The notes under the pieces are model-generated. The model did not search any database and had not been told where the DNA came from. It saw only the letters and a list, made by a program, of their open reading frames with translations. Source: Streptomyces sp. GESEQ-35 (GTDB lineage: Bacteria > Actinomycetota > Actinomycetes > Streptomycetales > Streptomycetaceae). From it: DNA of 64,000 nucleotides. This document shows, piece by piece, positions 1 to 9,263 of the stretch. Numbering within the stretch: the first letter of the stretch is position 1; every line of letters starts with the position of its first letter. The stretch lies in NCBI RefSeq assembly GCF_017948485.1, contig NZ_JAFFSX010000003.1:454281-518280 (forward strand), read 5' to 3'. A program made the translations under genes and the position numbers.

Positions 1-1
1 G

Positions 2-1663
<1,662 letters not shown>

Positions 1664-1700
1664 GGAAGCGACCCGCACGGAGGACTGCTTCCCCGGCACG

Positions 1701-1747
1701 CATGGCTGAGCCCCGGTTCCCTGCTCAGGGACCGGGGCTCAGCCATG
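1701..1747 (+). terminator. Hairpin terminator after pknB
   Basis: An inverted repeat of about 21 bp per arm (1701-1722 and 1727-1747) with one bulged base and a 4-nt loop lies 37 bases after the pknB stop. There is no strong T run, which is common for Streptomyces terminators. Confidence 0.8.
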
Positions 1748-1845
1748 CCCGAGGACGAGTGACGGCCACCACATCCGGGCCTCATGGGCATGGCTTACTG
1801 ATCAGTTAATATGCGTCATGATCGCGTTGAACGCGATCTGAACAT

Positions 1846-2238
1846 ATGGGGGTAATCATCAAGAAGCGAATCATGGCCGTCCTCGGGGCTGCCTGTGCCT
1901 TGACCGTCCTTACGGCGGGAACGGCGAGTGCCGGGACCAACAGCGGCTTCGTCTACACGACGGACTGGGATCCCGGTGGCAAGGGGGCCTTCGGTCATGA
2001 CGGGGACTGCCTGACCGTCTACGACGACCAGAGTGACGGCTACGCCGTCGAGATCCACCTCTTCCGGATGAGCGACTACAGGACGATCGCCGAACTGAGG
2101 ACGACGCAGCCCGCCCAGTCGCACGAGTACAAGTGCTTCGGGAGCCAGGTGCCCGAGAACACCAAGGTCGGCGTGCGCGTCTCACTCATCAAGAGCGGCG
2201 ACAAGTTCAGCGGTTTCAAGTACGACCTCACCACCTGA
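1846..2238 (+). CDS. Small secreted protein of unknown function
   Basis: The 130-aa product has a basic N-terminus (KKR), a hydrophobic core (AVLGAACALTVLTAG) and an AxA-type signal peptidase site (TASAG), so it is predicted to be exported by Sec. The mature part is about 95 residues, rich in Tyr, Asp and Ser, with two cysteines (GDCL and YKCF) that could form a disulfide. I recognise no family. The start is uncertain: ATG 1846 lacks a clear upstream Shine-Dalgarno, and in-frame ATG 1873 would still keep most of the signal peptide. The upstream 100 bases are relatively AT-rich. The gene stands alone between two terminators, convergent with the sortase cluster. Confidence 0.75.
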   Translation: MGVIIKKRIMAVLGAACALTVLTAGTASAGTNSGFVYTTDWDPGGKGAFGHDGDCLTVYDDQSDGYAVEIHLFRMSDYRTIAELRTTQPAQSHEYKCFGSQVPENTKVGVRVSLIKSGDKFSGFKYDLTT

Positions 2239-2248
2239 GCCGTCGGCG

Positions 2249-2317
2249 GTAGCGACAAAGCGAAGAGGACTTGCCCGCGCGACCTGCGGGCAAGTCCTCT
2301 TCGGCTTGTCCGCTACC
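2249..2317. terminator. Bidirectional terminator between convergent genes
   Basis: A long imperfect inverted repeat has a perfect 18-bp core (2261-2278 and 2286-2303) with outer arms that also pair (2249-2260 and 2304-2317). It lies between the secreted-protein gene and the sortase stop codon at 2313 and can serve both strands. Confidence 0.85.
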
Positions 2318-3074
2318 GCAGCTCCTCCGGCAGCGTCCGCTCCCCGTCCACCTTCTCCACCCGCTCCAACTCCCCCCACACCACGTACCGATACCGGGAC
2401 GTGTACACCGGCGTGCACGTCGTCAGGGTGATGTACTTGCCGGCCTTGTTCTTGCCGGATTCCTTGGGGACGGGGCCGAGGACCTTGACGTTGTACTTCG
2501 AGGTCTCGGGAAGGACGGCGTAGACCTTGTAGACGTACCACTTGTCCTTGGTCTCGAAGACGATCGGGTCGCCCTTCTCGATCTTGTCGATCTTGTGGAA
2601 CTTGGCGCCGTGGCCGTCGCGGTGCGCGGCGAGGCTGAAGTTGCCGTTCTTGCCGCTGGTCGGGAGCGCGGACTTGACGGGGTCGGTGTAGTAGCCGGCG
2701 ACACCGTCGTTGAGGATCTTCGACGAGGTGCCCTTCTCGACCAGGATCTCGCCCTTGCTCATCGCGGGGACGTGCAGGAAGCCGATGCCGTTCTTGCTGT
2801 CGAACGTGGCGGGGCGGGAGTCGTCCTGAGCCCAGGTGTCACGGACCTTGTCGGCCTGCTTGCCGGCCTCCCGGTCCGCGACGACGTTCGTCCACCACAG
2901 CGAGTAGACGACGAACAGGCCGAGCACCAGGCCCGCCGTGATGAGGAGTTCGCCGAAGACACTGACCGCCATCGCGATCCGCCCGGGGCCGCGGCGGCGC
3001 GGCGCGGACGCCGATCCGGGCGCGTGGGTGCGCTCTGCGTGCTCGGTGTCGTCAGTGGTCGCTGCCACGTTCAT
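2313..3074 (-). CDS. Class E sortase
   Basis: This predicted membrane-anchored cysteine transpeptidase of 253 aa would attach surface proteins to peptidoglycan. In Streptomyces, class E sortases recognise LAXTG-type signals such as those of long chaplins. The N-terminus is basic and cytosolic, followed by one membrane helix (ITAGLVLGLFVVYSLWW). Catalytic elements are His in SLAAHRDG, Cys in TLTTCTP and Arg in SRYRYVVWG. It starts 6 bases after the stop of the next upstream sortase gene, so it is the last gene of the minus-strand operon that runs down from about 6.7 kb. No sortase substrate is visible in the window. Confidence 0.93.
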   Translation of the reverse strand: MNVAATTDDTEHAERTHAPGSASAPRRRGPGRIAMAVSVFGELLITAGLVLGLFVVYSLWWTNVVADREAGKQADKVRDTWAQDDSRPATFDSKNGIGFLHVPAMSKGEILVEKGTSSKILNDGVAGYYTDPVKSALPTSGKNGNFSLAAHRDGHGAKFHKIDKIEKGDPIVFETKDKWYVYKVYAVLPETSKYNVKVLGPVPKESGKNKAGKYITLTTCTPVYTSRYRYVVWGELERVEKVDGERTLPEELR

Positions 3075-3080
3075 CCGCCC

Positions 3081-4376
3081 TTACGAGACGAGCGCATCCG
3101 GCTTCCCCTTGCTGCGCGGCCGTTCCTCGACCATCTTGCCCCAGACGATCATCCGGTACTTACTGGTGAACTCCGGCGTACAGGTCGTCAGCGTGATGTA
3201 GCGGCCGGGACCGGTGAAACCGCCGGCCTTGGGCACGGGATCGAGCACGCTCACATTGCTGGGCGAGGTCACCGGCAGGATCGACGCCATCTTGTAGACG
3301 TAGTACGTGTCCTGGGTCTCCACGACGATCGGATCGCCCGGCTGGAGCTTGTTGATGTACCGGAACGGCTCGCCATGCGTGTTGCGATGCCCCGCGAGCC
3401 CGAAGTTGCCGGTCTTCGCGCTGGGCATCGCCGTCTTCAGCTCGCCCTCGCCGTAATGGCCGACCATCCCCTTGTCGAGCACCTTCTTGTTGCTGATGCC
3501 CTCCGCTATCGGCACCACCACGTCCAGCTTGGGGATGTACAGGAGGGCGAAACCCTGCCCCGGCTCGAAGGTCCCCGGGGCTCGCTTGCCGCTCGCCCAG
3601 TCCTGCTGGAGGTTGCTCGCCGCCTTCCCGGCCTGCGCGTGCGCCCGGACGTTCGTCCACCACAGCTGGTAGGTGACGAACAGCAGCATTAGCACACCGG
3701 TGGTGATGAACACCTCGCCGATCGCCCGGCTGGCCACGACTCCGGCGCCCGGCTTGTTCGCGCGCGCCCGCCGACGGGCCTCCACACGCGACAGCGGCCG
3801 GTCGTCCTCCGCCTCGGCCGACGGAGACTCCTCCCGTGCACCGCCATGCCGCCCGTGACGGCCCTTGGCGGCCTTTCTGCGGGCCGCTCGCCCACCCGGG
3901 GCGGGGTGGGGAGCGGACGCGGCGGAAGAGGCGCCAGAAGCCGATATGGACTCGCCGCCGGCCATGGGGGGCGGATCAGGTATCCGCAGGGCGACGGTCT
4001 CCTCGTCGGCGGGAGGCAGGAAGGACTCACCGCCGGACGGTATGGAGGGGTCGTCGACGGGGGGCTGATACGAGGGTGCGTACGGCTCCTGCGCGGCGTA
4101 GGCCTGCGTTTCCGCCACCCCGTACGCCTGCGTTCCCTGGCCGTACTCCTCCGGCACCGCTTGGCCGTAGGCCTCCGGCACTCCTTGGCCGTAGGCCTCT
4201 TGCATGCCTTGGCCGTACGGCTCCTGCACGCCTTGGCCGTACGTCCCCTGCGTCCCCTGCCAGTCCTCGAACGCACCCGGCGCCCCGTACGGCTGCTCGC
4301 CGTACGAGGTCCCCTGGTCGCCGGCGTTGCCGTAGGCGGCCGCGCCGGACTCGCGCTCGGGGCGCAGGGCGGTCAC
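3081..4376 (-). CDS. Class E sortase with long repetitive N-terminal region
   Basis: A sortase domain (about the last 230 aa) carries His in GLAGHRNTHG, Cys in TLTTCTPEF and Arg in SKYRMIVWG, after one membrane helix (VFITTGVLMLLFVTYQLWW). The cytosolic N-terminus of about 190 aa is low-complexity, with tandem decapeptides of the type YGQGVQEP. The chosen start is GTG 4376, which overlaps the TGA of trpG (GTGA), indicating translational coupling and giving 431 aa. The reading frame continues open upstream, but that part is the shadow of trpG. The Gly/Tyr/Gln repeats are unusual for a sortase and may mediate interaction or localisation (inference). Confidence 0.9.
   Translation of the reverse strand: MTALRPERESGAAAYGNAGDQGTSYGEQPYGAPGAFEDWQGTQGTYGQGVQEPYGQGMQEAYGQGVPEAYGQAVPEEYGQGTQAYGVAETQAYAAQEPYAPSYQPPVDDPSIPSGGESFLPPADEETVALRIPDPPPMAGGESISASGASSAASAPHPAPGGRAARRKAAKGRHGRHGGAREESPSAEAEDDRPLSRVEARRRARANKPGAGVVASRAIGEVFITTGVLMLLFVTYQLWWTNVRAHAQAGKAASNLQQDWASGKRAPGTFEPGQGFALLYIPKLDVVVPIAEGISNKKVLDKGMVGHYGEGELKTAMPSAKTGNFGLAGHRNTHGEPFRYINKLQPGDPIVVETQDTYYVYKMASILPVTSPSNVSVLDPVPKAGGFTGPGRYITLTTCTPEFTSKYRMIVWGKMVEERPRSKGKPDALVS
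4119..4254 (-). repeat. Tandem ~30-bp coding repeats in sortase N-terminus
   Basis: About four to five imperfect 30-bp units, with variants down to 15 bp, contain the recurring element TTGGCCGTA(C/G)G on the plus strand. They encode the Tyr-Gly-Gln-Gly-x-x-Glu-x decapeptides of the sortase. Copy number is likely variable between strains. Confidence 0.75.
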
Positions 4377-5011
4377 GCCGTGGCCCTGCCCACCACCGGG
4401 GCGAGCCCCGCCGACCTCGCCACGGCACCCTGGTCGCCACACTCCACCAGCCAGTTGGCCAGCATCCGGTGACCGTGCTCGGTCAGCACCGATTCGGGGT
4501 GGAACTGCACACCCTCGACCGGGAGTTCGCGGTGGCGCAGACCCATGATGATGCCGTCGTGCGTACGGGCCGTGACCTCCAGCTCGGCCGGGACCGTCCC
4601 CGGCTCCGCAGCCAGGGAGTGGTAGCGCGTCGCCGTGAAGGGCGTCGGCAGACCCGCGAAGACGCCCTCGCCCTGGTGCTCGACCAGCGAGGTCTTGCCG
4701 TGCAGCAGCTCGGGCGCACGATCCACGACACCGCCGTACGCCACCTGCATCGACTGCATGCCCAGGCACACGCCGAAGACGGGCACCCCGGTGGCGGCGC
4801 AGTGCCGGACCATGTCCACACAGACCCCGGCCTCCTCCGGTGTACCGGGGCCCGGTGACAGCAGCACTCCGTCGAAACCGTCCTGGGCGTGCGCCGTCGA
4901 CACCTCGTCGTTGCGCAGCACCTCGCACTCGGCGCCCAGCTGGTACAGGTACTGGACCAGGTTGAAGACGAAGCTGTCGTAGTTGTCGACGACGAGAATC
5001 CGCGCGCTCAC
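4373..5011 (-). CDS. Glutamine amidotransferase subunit of anthranilate / aminodeoxychorismate synthase
   Basis: This class I glutamine amidotransferase (212 aa) releases ammonia from glutamine for anthranilate or 4-amino-4-deoxychorismate synthesis with a TrpE/PabB-type partner encoded elsewhere. The N-terminus ILVVDNYDSFVFNLVQYL, the oxyanion motif LSPGPGTPEEAG, the nucleophile loop GVCLGMQ and the catalytic pair HPESVL are all present. Start GTG 5011 overlaps the TGA of the small membrane gene (GTGA). Its place inside a sortase operon is conserved in Streptomyces. Whether it serves tryptophan (trpG) or folate (pabA) cannot be decided here. Confidence 0.93.
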   Translation of the reverse strand: MSARILVVDNYDSFVFNLVQYLYQLGAECEVLRNDEVSTAHAQDGFDGVLLSPGPGTPEEAGVCVDMVRHCAATGVPVFGVCLGMQSMQVAYGGVVDRAPELLHGKTSLVEHQGEGVFAGLPTPFTATRYHSLAAEPGTVPAELEVTARTHDGIIMGLRHRELPVEGVQFHPESVLTEHGHRMLANWLVECGDQGAVARSAGLAPVVGRATA

Positions 5012-5169
5012 TGGTTGTCCACCGTCACATCGTTGAAGGGAAGCAGCGGTTCGGCCCACGGGAAGACGTACTGGAAGAGGACGTAGACCATGGCAACGAT
5101 GAGCATGAGCGAGAGCAGCGCCCTCACCCACGCGTTCCCCGGCAGATGCCGCCAGATCCAGCCGTACAT
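5008..5169 (-). CDS. Small single-pass membrane protein (53 aa)
   Basis: The product begins MYGWIWRHLPG and has one hydrophobic helix (ALLSLMLIVAMVYVLFQYVF) and a short acidic tail ending TVDNQ. The start ATG 5169 has a purine-rich GGAAGGGAC upstream. It overlaps trpG by four bases at its stop. The family is unnamed to me, but small membrane ORFs at this place are typical of Streptomyces. The function is unknown; coupling to sortase genes suggests a membrane or envelope role (inference). Confidence 0.8.
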   Translation of the reverse strand: MYGWIWRHLPGNAWVRALLSLMLIVAMVYVLFQYVFPWAEPLLPFNDVTVDNQ

Positions 5170-5222
5170 GCCGTCCCTTCCGTCGCACCACGGCACCAGA
5201 CTCACGCCGTACCCGCACCAGA

Positions 5223-5924
5223 CTAACGGCGCAGGGCATCTGGTTTCCCGGCCTCCACAGGCTGCGTGGAGTCGAGATGCGCCCAGACGATCAGCCGGTG
5301 GCTGTGCCCCCACTCCGGATCGCAGGTGGTCAGCGTGAGATAGCGGCCCGCACGTGTGTACCCCGAATTACGTGGCACAGGGTCGATCACCTCAACGTCG
5401 GTGGGCACGGTTTTGTAGGGCCCTTTGTCGACCCTGTACGTGAACCAGGTCGTCCCGTCCGTCAGCACCACCGCATCGCCGCGCCTCAGCTCGGGAAAGT
5501 CCTTGAACGGGTCCCCGTACGTGCGCCGATGGCCCGCGACCGAGAAGTTGCCCTTCTGACCGAGCTGGGCGGTGCGCGCGTAGTGGCCGAGGCCCTTCTT
5601 GAGGGTGCCGGTGGCGGTCCCCTCGAGCACGGGCTTGTTCCACGTGAAACCAAGACGCGGGATGTACATGACCGCGAAGGGCTTGCCGCTCTCGTACGCC
5701 GCCGGCCGCGCGGGAGCGGCCGGCGCAGCGGAAGGACCGGGGGTCGCCGTCGGTGTGGGCTGCACAGCACCGCGCGCCCACTGCTCCTCGAGCTGGTCGA
5801 TCTGGTCGGCCATGACATGGTCGGCCTTCACACCGGTCCAGAACAGCACATAGACGACGAACAGGACGATCAACGTACCTACGGTGATACAGAGTTCGCT
5901 GACGGTCCTGACGACGACGCGCAC
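5223..5924 (-). CDS. Third class E sortase
   Basis: The 233-aa sortase has an N-terminal membrane helix (CITVGTLIVLFVVYVLFW), a Pro/Ala/Thr linker and a catalytic domain with His in SVAGHRRTYG, Cys in TLTTCDPEWG and Arg in SHRLIVWAH. Start GTG 5924 is preceded by CAGGAG at good spacing. It lies 21 bases below the DUF881 gene and about 50 bases above the small membrane gene. The active-site Cys is followed by Asp-Pro-Glu rather than the Thr-Pro of the other two, so substrate use may differ (inference). Confidence 0.92.
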   Translation of the reverse strand: MRVVVRTVSELCITVGTLIVLFVVYVLFWTGVKADHVMADQIDQLEEQWARGAVQPTPTATPGPSAAPAAPARPAAYESGKPFAVMYIPRLGFTWNKPVLEGTATGTLKKGLGHYARTAQLGQKGNFSVAGHRRTYGDPFKDFPELRRGDAVVLTDGTTWFTYRVDKGPYKTVPTDVEVIDPVPRNSGYTRAGRYLTLTTCDPEWGHSHRLIVWAHLDSTQPVEAGKPDALRR

Positions 5925-5945
5925 CGGCAGCTCCTGAACGGACTC

Positions 5946-6725
5946 TCACTCCACGGGCTGGGCGTACTGCAGATCCACTGTGCCCGAGTAGCCGGGCAGA
6001 GTCACCGTCCCGTCCTCCTCGACTTTCCAGCCGAGCCCGTAGACGTTGACGTACACCATGTAGTTCTGGATCGCAGGGCTCTCGACAAGCGCCTTCTGTA
6101 GCTTCTCCGGGTCCCCGACTGCCGTGATCTTGTACGGCGGTGAGTAGACGCGGCCCTGAAGGATCAGGGTGTTGCCCACACAGCGCACGGCACTGGTCGA
6201 GATCAGCCGCTGGTCCATGACCTTGATGCCCTCGGCGCCGCCCTGCCAGAGCGCGTTCACCACGGCCTGGAGGTCCTGCTGATGGATGACCAGGTAGTCG
6301 GGCTGCGGCTCGGGATAGCCGGGGAGCTTGGCGGTGGCATCCGGCGGGGCGTCGTTGAGGGTGACGGTGATCGCCTCGCCCTTGAGCTTCTGCGTGCCCG
6401 CGCCCTTCTCCAGGCCCGCCAGCTTCTCGTCCTCGGCCTTGCTGCTGCCGTCGTCCCGCTCGGCGAGCGCATCGATGTCATCACGAAGACCCGCGTTGGA
6501 CTCGTCGAGCCGGCCGTTGTTGTGGCTGCGCTCCTGAATGAGGTCGGACAACTTGAGCAAGGAGTCGTCCGTGCGGATATTGGTGCCTTTGGCAGTATTG
6601 AAGCTGGTGAAGAAAATGAGTCCCGCGAGGGCGAAGACACCCGCCGTGAGCACCCGCACAGGCCGGAAACGGCGTCCGCGGGCAGGACTGGACCCCGTAC
6701 CGGGAGAGTCGGCAGAATTGCTCAA
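5946..6725 (-). CDS. DUF881 membrane protein
   Basis: The product (259 aa) has one N-terminal membrane helix (VLTAGVFALAGLIFFTSF), an extracytoplasmic coiled-coil-like segment (about residues 55-105) and a C-terminal DUF881 domain recognisable by LVIHQQDLQAVVNALWQGGAEGIKVMDQRL. DUF881 proteins sit near division and cell-wall genes in actinobacteria and Bacillus and their biochemical role is unknown. The start is TTG 6725 with AAGGAG about 12 bases upstream; no ATG/GTG gives a complete N-terminus. It is the first gene of the sortase operon and is divergent from crgA. Confidence 0.88.
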   Translation of the reverse strand: MSNSADSPGTGSSPARGRRFRPVRVLTAGVFALAGLIFFTSFNTAKGTNIRTDDSLLKLSDLIQERSHNNGRLDESNAGLRDDIDALAERDDGSSKAEDEKLAGLEKGAGTQKLKGEAITVTLNDAPPDATAKLPGYPEPQPDYLVIHQQDLQAVVNALWQGGAEGIKVMDQRLISTSAVRCVGNTLILQGRVYSPPYKITAVGDPEKLQKALVESPAIQNYMVYVNVYGLGWKVEEDGTVTLPGYSGTVDLQYAQPVE

Positions 6726-6867
6726 CGTACCCTTATCTCCTTCGGCGCCGCGGAAGCACTACGCTAACGGACGCCCGGGGGAGCGCTAAGAGTCCCCTTG
6801 TACGCTGCCCCGGAGCCCGCCCCAGTTCCCTGCGCGGCCACGCAGCGCATCGACAGGAGAGACCCTC

Positions 6868-7122
6868 GTGCCGAAGTCACGTATCCGCAAGAAGGCCGAC
6901 TACACGCCGCCGCCGGCGAAGCAGGCGACCGCGATCAAGCTCACCAGCCGCACCTGGGTCGCGCCGGTCATGCTGGCCATGTTCCTCATCGGCCTGGCAT
7001 GGATCGTCGTCTTCTACGTCACCGACGGCTCACTGCCCATCGACGGTCTCGACAACTGGAACATCGTCGTGGGCTTCGGCTTCATCGCCGCCGGTTTCGG
7101 CGTCTCGACGCAGTGGAAGTAG
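6868..7122 (+). CDS. crgA: Cell division protein CrgA
   Basis: This 84-aa integral membrane protein has two transmembrane helices ([21 protein letters not shown] and [14 protein letters not shown]) and a basic N-terminus [12 protein letters not shown], all diagnostic of CrgA. In Streptomyces CrgA influences Z-ring placement and sporulation septation; in mycobacteria it bridges FtsZ, FtsQ and PBPs. The start is GTG 6868, with AGGAGA 7 bases upstream. It is transcribed away from the sortase/DUF881 operon. Confidence 0.96.
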   Translation: MPKSRIRKKADYTPPPAKQATAIKLTSRTWVAPVMLAMFLIGLAWIVVFYVTDGSLPIDGLDNWNIVVGFGFIAAGFGVSTQWK

Positions 7123-7169
7123 CGGCCACCGGCCGGTGAACACAGCTCTGCCCAGGGCTATCCGCTGAG

Positions 7170-7384
7170 TTATCCACAACTTGCAAAGATTTCCACACCC
7201 CGCCTGGGGATAAAGAACGACGATCTGTGGATAACCCACCGAGTGTTGACGCCGGTACGACAGTCGCACGACAGATTCGGAAACACGTTCGTCCCCTGCC
7301 TGACCTGCGGAAACACAGGTCCATGGCAGGGGGCACAACTGTTCCCACACAGCGTGCACAAGATCCGCCACACGCTGTGGACAA
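7170..7384. other. Cluster of DnaA-box-like sequences outside oriC
   Basis: The gap between crgA and the rhomboid gene holds TTATCCACA (7170-7178), ATTTCCACA (7189-7197), TGTGGATAA (7226-7234, a box on the minus strand) and a perfect TGTGGACAA (7376-7384, minus). TTGTCCACA is the Streptomyces DnaA-box consensus. The group is about 19 kb from oriC. DnaA-box clusters near, but outside, oriC are known in S. coelicolor and can titrate DnaA. Confidence 0.65.
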
Positions 7385-7393
7385 TGCTGGGGA

Positions 7394-8302
7394 TCAAGTG
7401 AGCTGGGCGGTCCTCAAGAGAGTCACACCGACGATCACGGCCAGGAACAGCACACAGCTGCCGTACTGGACGAGGTTCCGCCGCTCGCGCGGGGCGTGGA
7501 CCATGGCGTAGCCGATGACGAGTCCGCCGACGAGTCCGCCGATGTGGGCCTGCCAGGCGATGTTGCTCCACCCGAAGGTGAAGATCAGGTTGATCACCAG
7601 GAGGGCGATGATCGGCCGCATGTCGTAGTTCAGGCGGCGTACGAGGACGGCGGTGGCGCCGAAGAGGCCGAAGATGGCGCCGGAGGCGCCGAGCGAGGCC
7701 GTGGTCGGGGACTCGATCAGATAGGTCAGGGCGCCGCCCGCCAGCCCGGAGACCAGGTAGAGGGCGATATAGCGGGCCCGGCCCAGGGCGGCTTCGAGGG
7801 GGCCGCCGAGCCACCACAGGCTGAGCATGTTGAAGGCGATGTGCCAGGGGGCCTCGTGTGTGAACATCGCCGTGAACATGCGGTACCACTCGCCCTCGGC
7901 GACGCCTTCGGTGGGTACGAAGGGGGCCGGGGGCCATTCGCCGATGAGATACAGGTCGTTCAGGAGCGACGACGATGACCGGACCGCGATGAAGACCGCG
8001 ATGTTGATCCCGATCAGGATCTTGGTGATCAGTCGCGGGTCGGCGGTGACGGTGCCGCCTGCGATGGTGCGGGGCCGGGCTGCGGTGGGTGAGACGCCGG
8101 TGCCGGCGGCGCCACGGACGCATTCGGGGCACTGGAAGCCGACGGAGGCGCTGACCATGCACTCGGGGCAGATGGGGCGCTCGCAGCGGGTGCAGCGCAC
8201 GCCGGTCTCGCGGCCCGGGTGCCGGTAGCAGACGGGTGCGCTCTGTGCGGGCTGAGGGCCCTGGTCGTCCGGGCCCTGCGGGCTGCCTGGCGCCTGGTCC
8301 AT
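7394..8302 (-). CDS. Rhomboid family intramembrane serine protease with N-terminal zinc-binding segment
   Basis: The 302-aa protein begins with a Cys/His-rich segment (CYRHPGRETGVRCTRCERPICPECM...CPEC) that looks like a B-box-type zinc site, followed by six or more membrane helices. Rhomboid signatures are HIAFNMLSLWWLGGPLE, the catalytic serine in GASGAIFG and the catalytic histidine in AHIGGLVGG. Rhomboids cleave membrane proteins within the bilayer; the substrate is unknown. Start ATG 8302 is preceded by GAGGGG; upstream in-frame extension is open but lacks support. A DnaA box lies just behind the stop. Confidence 0.93.
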   Translation of the reverse strand: MDQAPGSPQGPDDQGPQPAQSAPVCYRHPGRETGVRCTRCERPICPECMVSASVGFQCPECVRGAAGTGVSPTAARPRTIAGGTVTADPRLITKILIGINIAVFIAVRSSSSLLNDLYLIGEWPPAPFVPTEGVAEGEWYRMFTAMFTHEAPWHIAFNMLSLWWLGGPLEAALGRARYIALYLVSGLAGGALTYLIESPTTASLGASGAIFGLFGATAVLVRRLNYDMRPIIALLVINLIFTFGWSNIAWQAHIGGLVGGLVIGYAMVHAPRERRNLVQYGSCVLFLAVIVGVTLLRTAQLT

Positions 8303-8334
8303 GGGATCCCCTCGGTCGTCGTGCTCATAAGAAC

Positions 8335-8366
8335 CGCCCCGCCCATCCTTACGGATGAGCGGGGCG
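8335..8366 (-). terminator. Hairpin terminator after cyclophilin gene
   Basis: Arms 8335-8348 and 8353-8366 pair over 14 bases with one mismatch around a 4-nt loop. The hairpin lies between the cyclophilin stop and the rhomboid start, both on the minus strand. Confidence 0.75.
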
Positions 8367-8410
8367 TTTGGTTCCCTGCGGGGCGCTTCGGGCATCCGCC
8401 CCTCGAGGGC

Positions 8411-8944
8411 TCAGCCCTCGCGGGTCTCGACGACGACCGACTCGATGACGACGTCGTTGACCGGGCGGTCGGTGCGCGGGTTGGTCTGGGCGGTCGCGAT
8501 GGCGTCGATGACCTTCTGGCTCGCCGCGTCCGTGACCTCACCGAAGATGGTGTGCTTGCGGTTCAGCCAGGTCGTCGGGGCGACGGTGAAGAAGAACTGC
8601 GAGCCGTTGGTGCCCGGACCGGCGTTGGCCATGGCCAGCAGGTAGGGCTTGTCGAAGGAGAGGTCCGGGTGGAACTCGTCCTCGAACTGGTAGCCGGGAC
8701 CCCCGGTGCCATTGCCCAGCGGGTCACCGCCCTGGATCATGAAGCCGCTGATCACCCGGTGGAAGACCGTGCCGTCGTAGAGCTTGTTGGTGGACCGCTC
8801 GCCAGTGGTCGGGTTGGTCCATTCACGCTCGCCGTTGGCGAGCTCGACAAAGTTCCGGACCGTCTTGGGCGTGTGGTTCGGCAGGAGCCGGACTTCGATG
8901 TCGCCGCTGTTGGTCTTCAGGGTGGCGTAAAGCTGCTCAGCCAC
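8411..8944 (-). CDS. Peptidyl-prolyl cis-trans isomerase, cyclophilin type
   Basis: This 177-aa cytosolic cyclophilin catalyses proline isomerisation in protein folding. Signature stretches are VFHRVISGFMIQGGDP, LAMANAGPGTNGSQFFFT and HTIFGEV; the active-site Arg, Phe and Gln (FHR, GSQFF) are intact. Start GTG 8944 has GGAAGG upstream and gives the usual N-terminus VAEQLYATLKTNSGDI. There is no signal peptide. It is monocistronic between a terminator and a 319-base gap. Confidence 0.95.
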   Translation of the reverse strand: MAEQLYATLKTNSGDIEVRLLPNHTPKTVRNFVELANGEREWTNPTTGERSTNKLYDGTVFHRVISGFMIQGGDPLGNGTGGPGYQFEDEFHPDLSFDKPYLLAMANAGPGTNGSQFFFTVAPTTWLNRKHTIFGEVTDAASQKVIDAIATAQTNPRTDRPVNDVVIESVVVETREG

Positions 8945-9263
8945 GATCTGCCTTCCGTTGTCTTCCTGTGACCCCCTGATCCTCGCACGGTCCACGCCCT
9001 ACGTCGCCCGCCGCCCTGTTCCGCACCGGTTTGCCTGCGTGTCGCTTGGGAGAAATCCGGGCGAGTGGCCCCGGGGCGGGGGCGCGGAGCAGCGATCCGT
9101 GGCATTGTCGACGACAAGCTCCTGTTGCCCCGTATTCATCCGCTATTGCACTTGATCCATGACCCGGATGCCCGCTCTCACATGCCTCGGGGTGCACCTG
9201 GAGGCATGATCCGTAAAAGGGTGGATAGCCGAAATACCGTACGCCACCGAGGAGGAGGATCCC
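8945..9263. other. Intergenic gap between cyclophilin and DUF5324 genes
   Basis: These 319 bases are divergent promoter space. The only ordered element I see is a 13-bp palindrome TTGTCGACGACAA at 9105-9117. I found no gene. Confidence 0.5.

Noticed and set aside
4119..4254. Regular 30-bp repeats as a CRISPR array
   Set aside because: Units are contiguous, without unique spacers, and encode an in-frame decapeptide; no cas genes.
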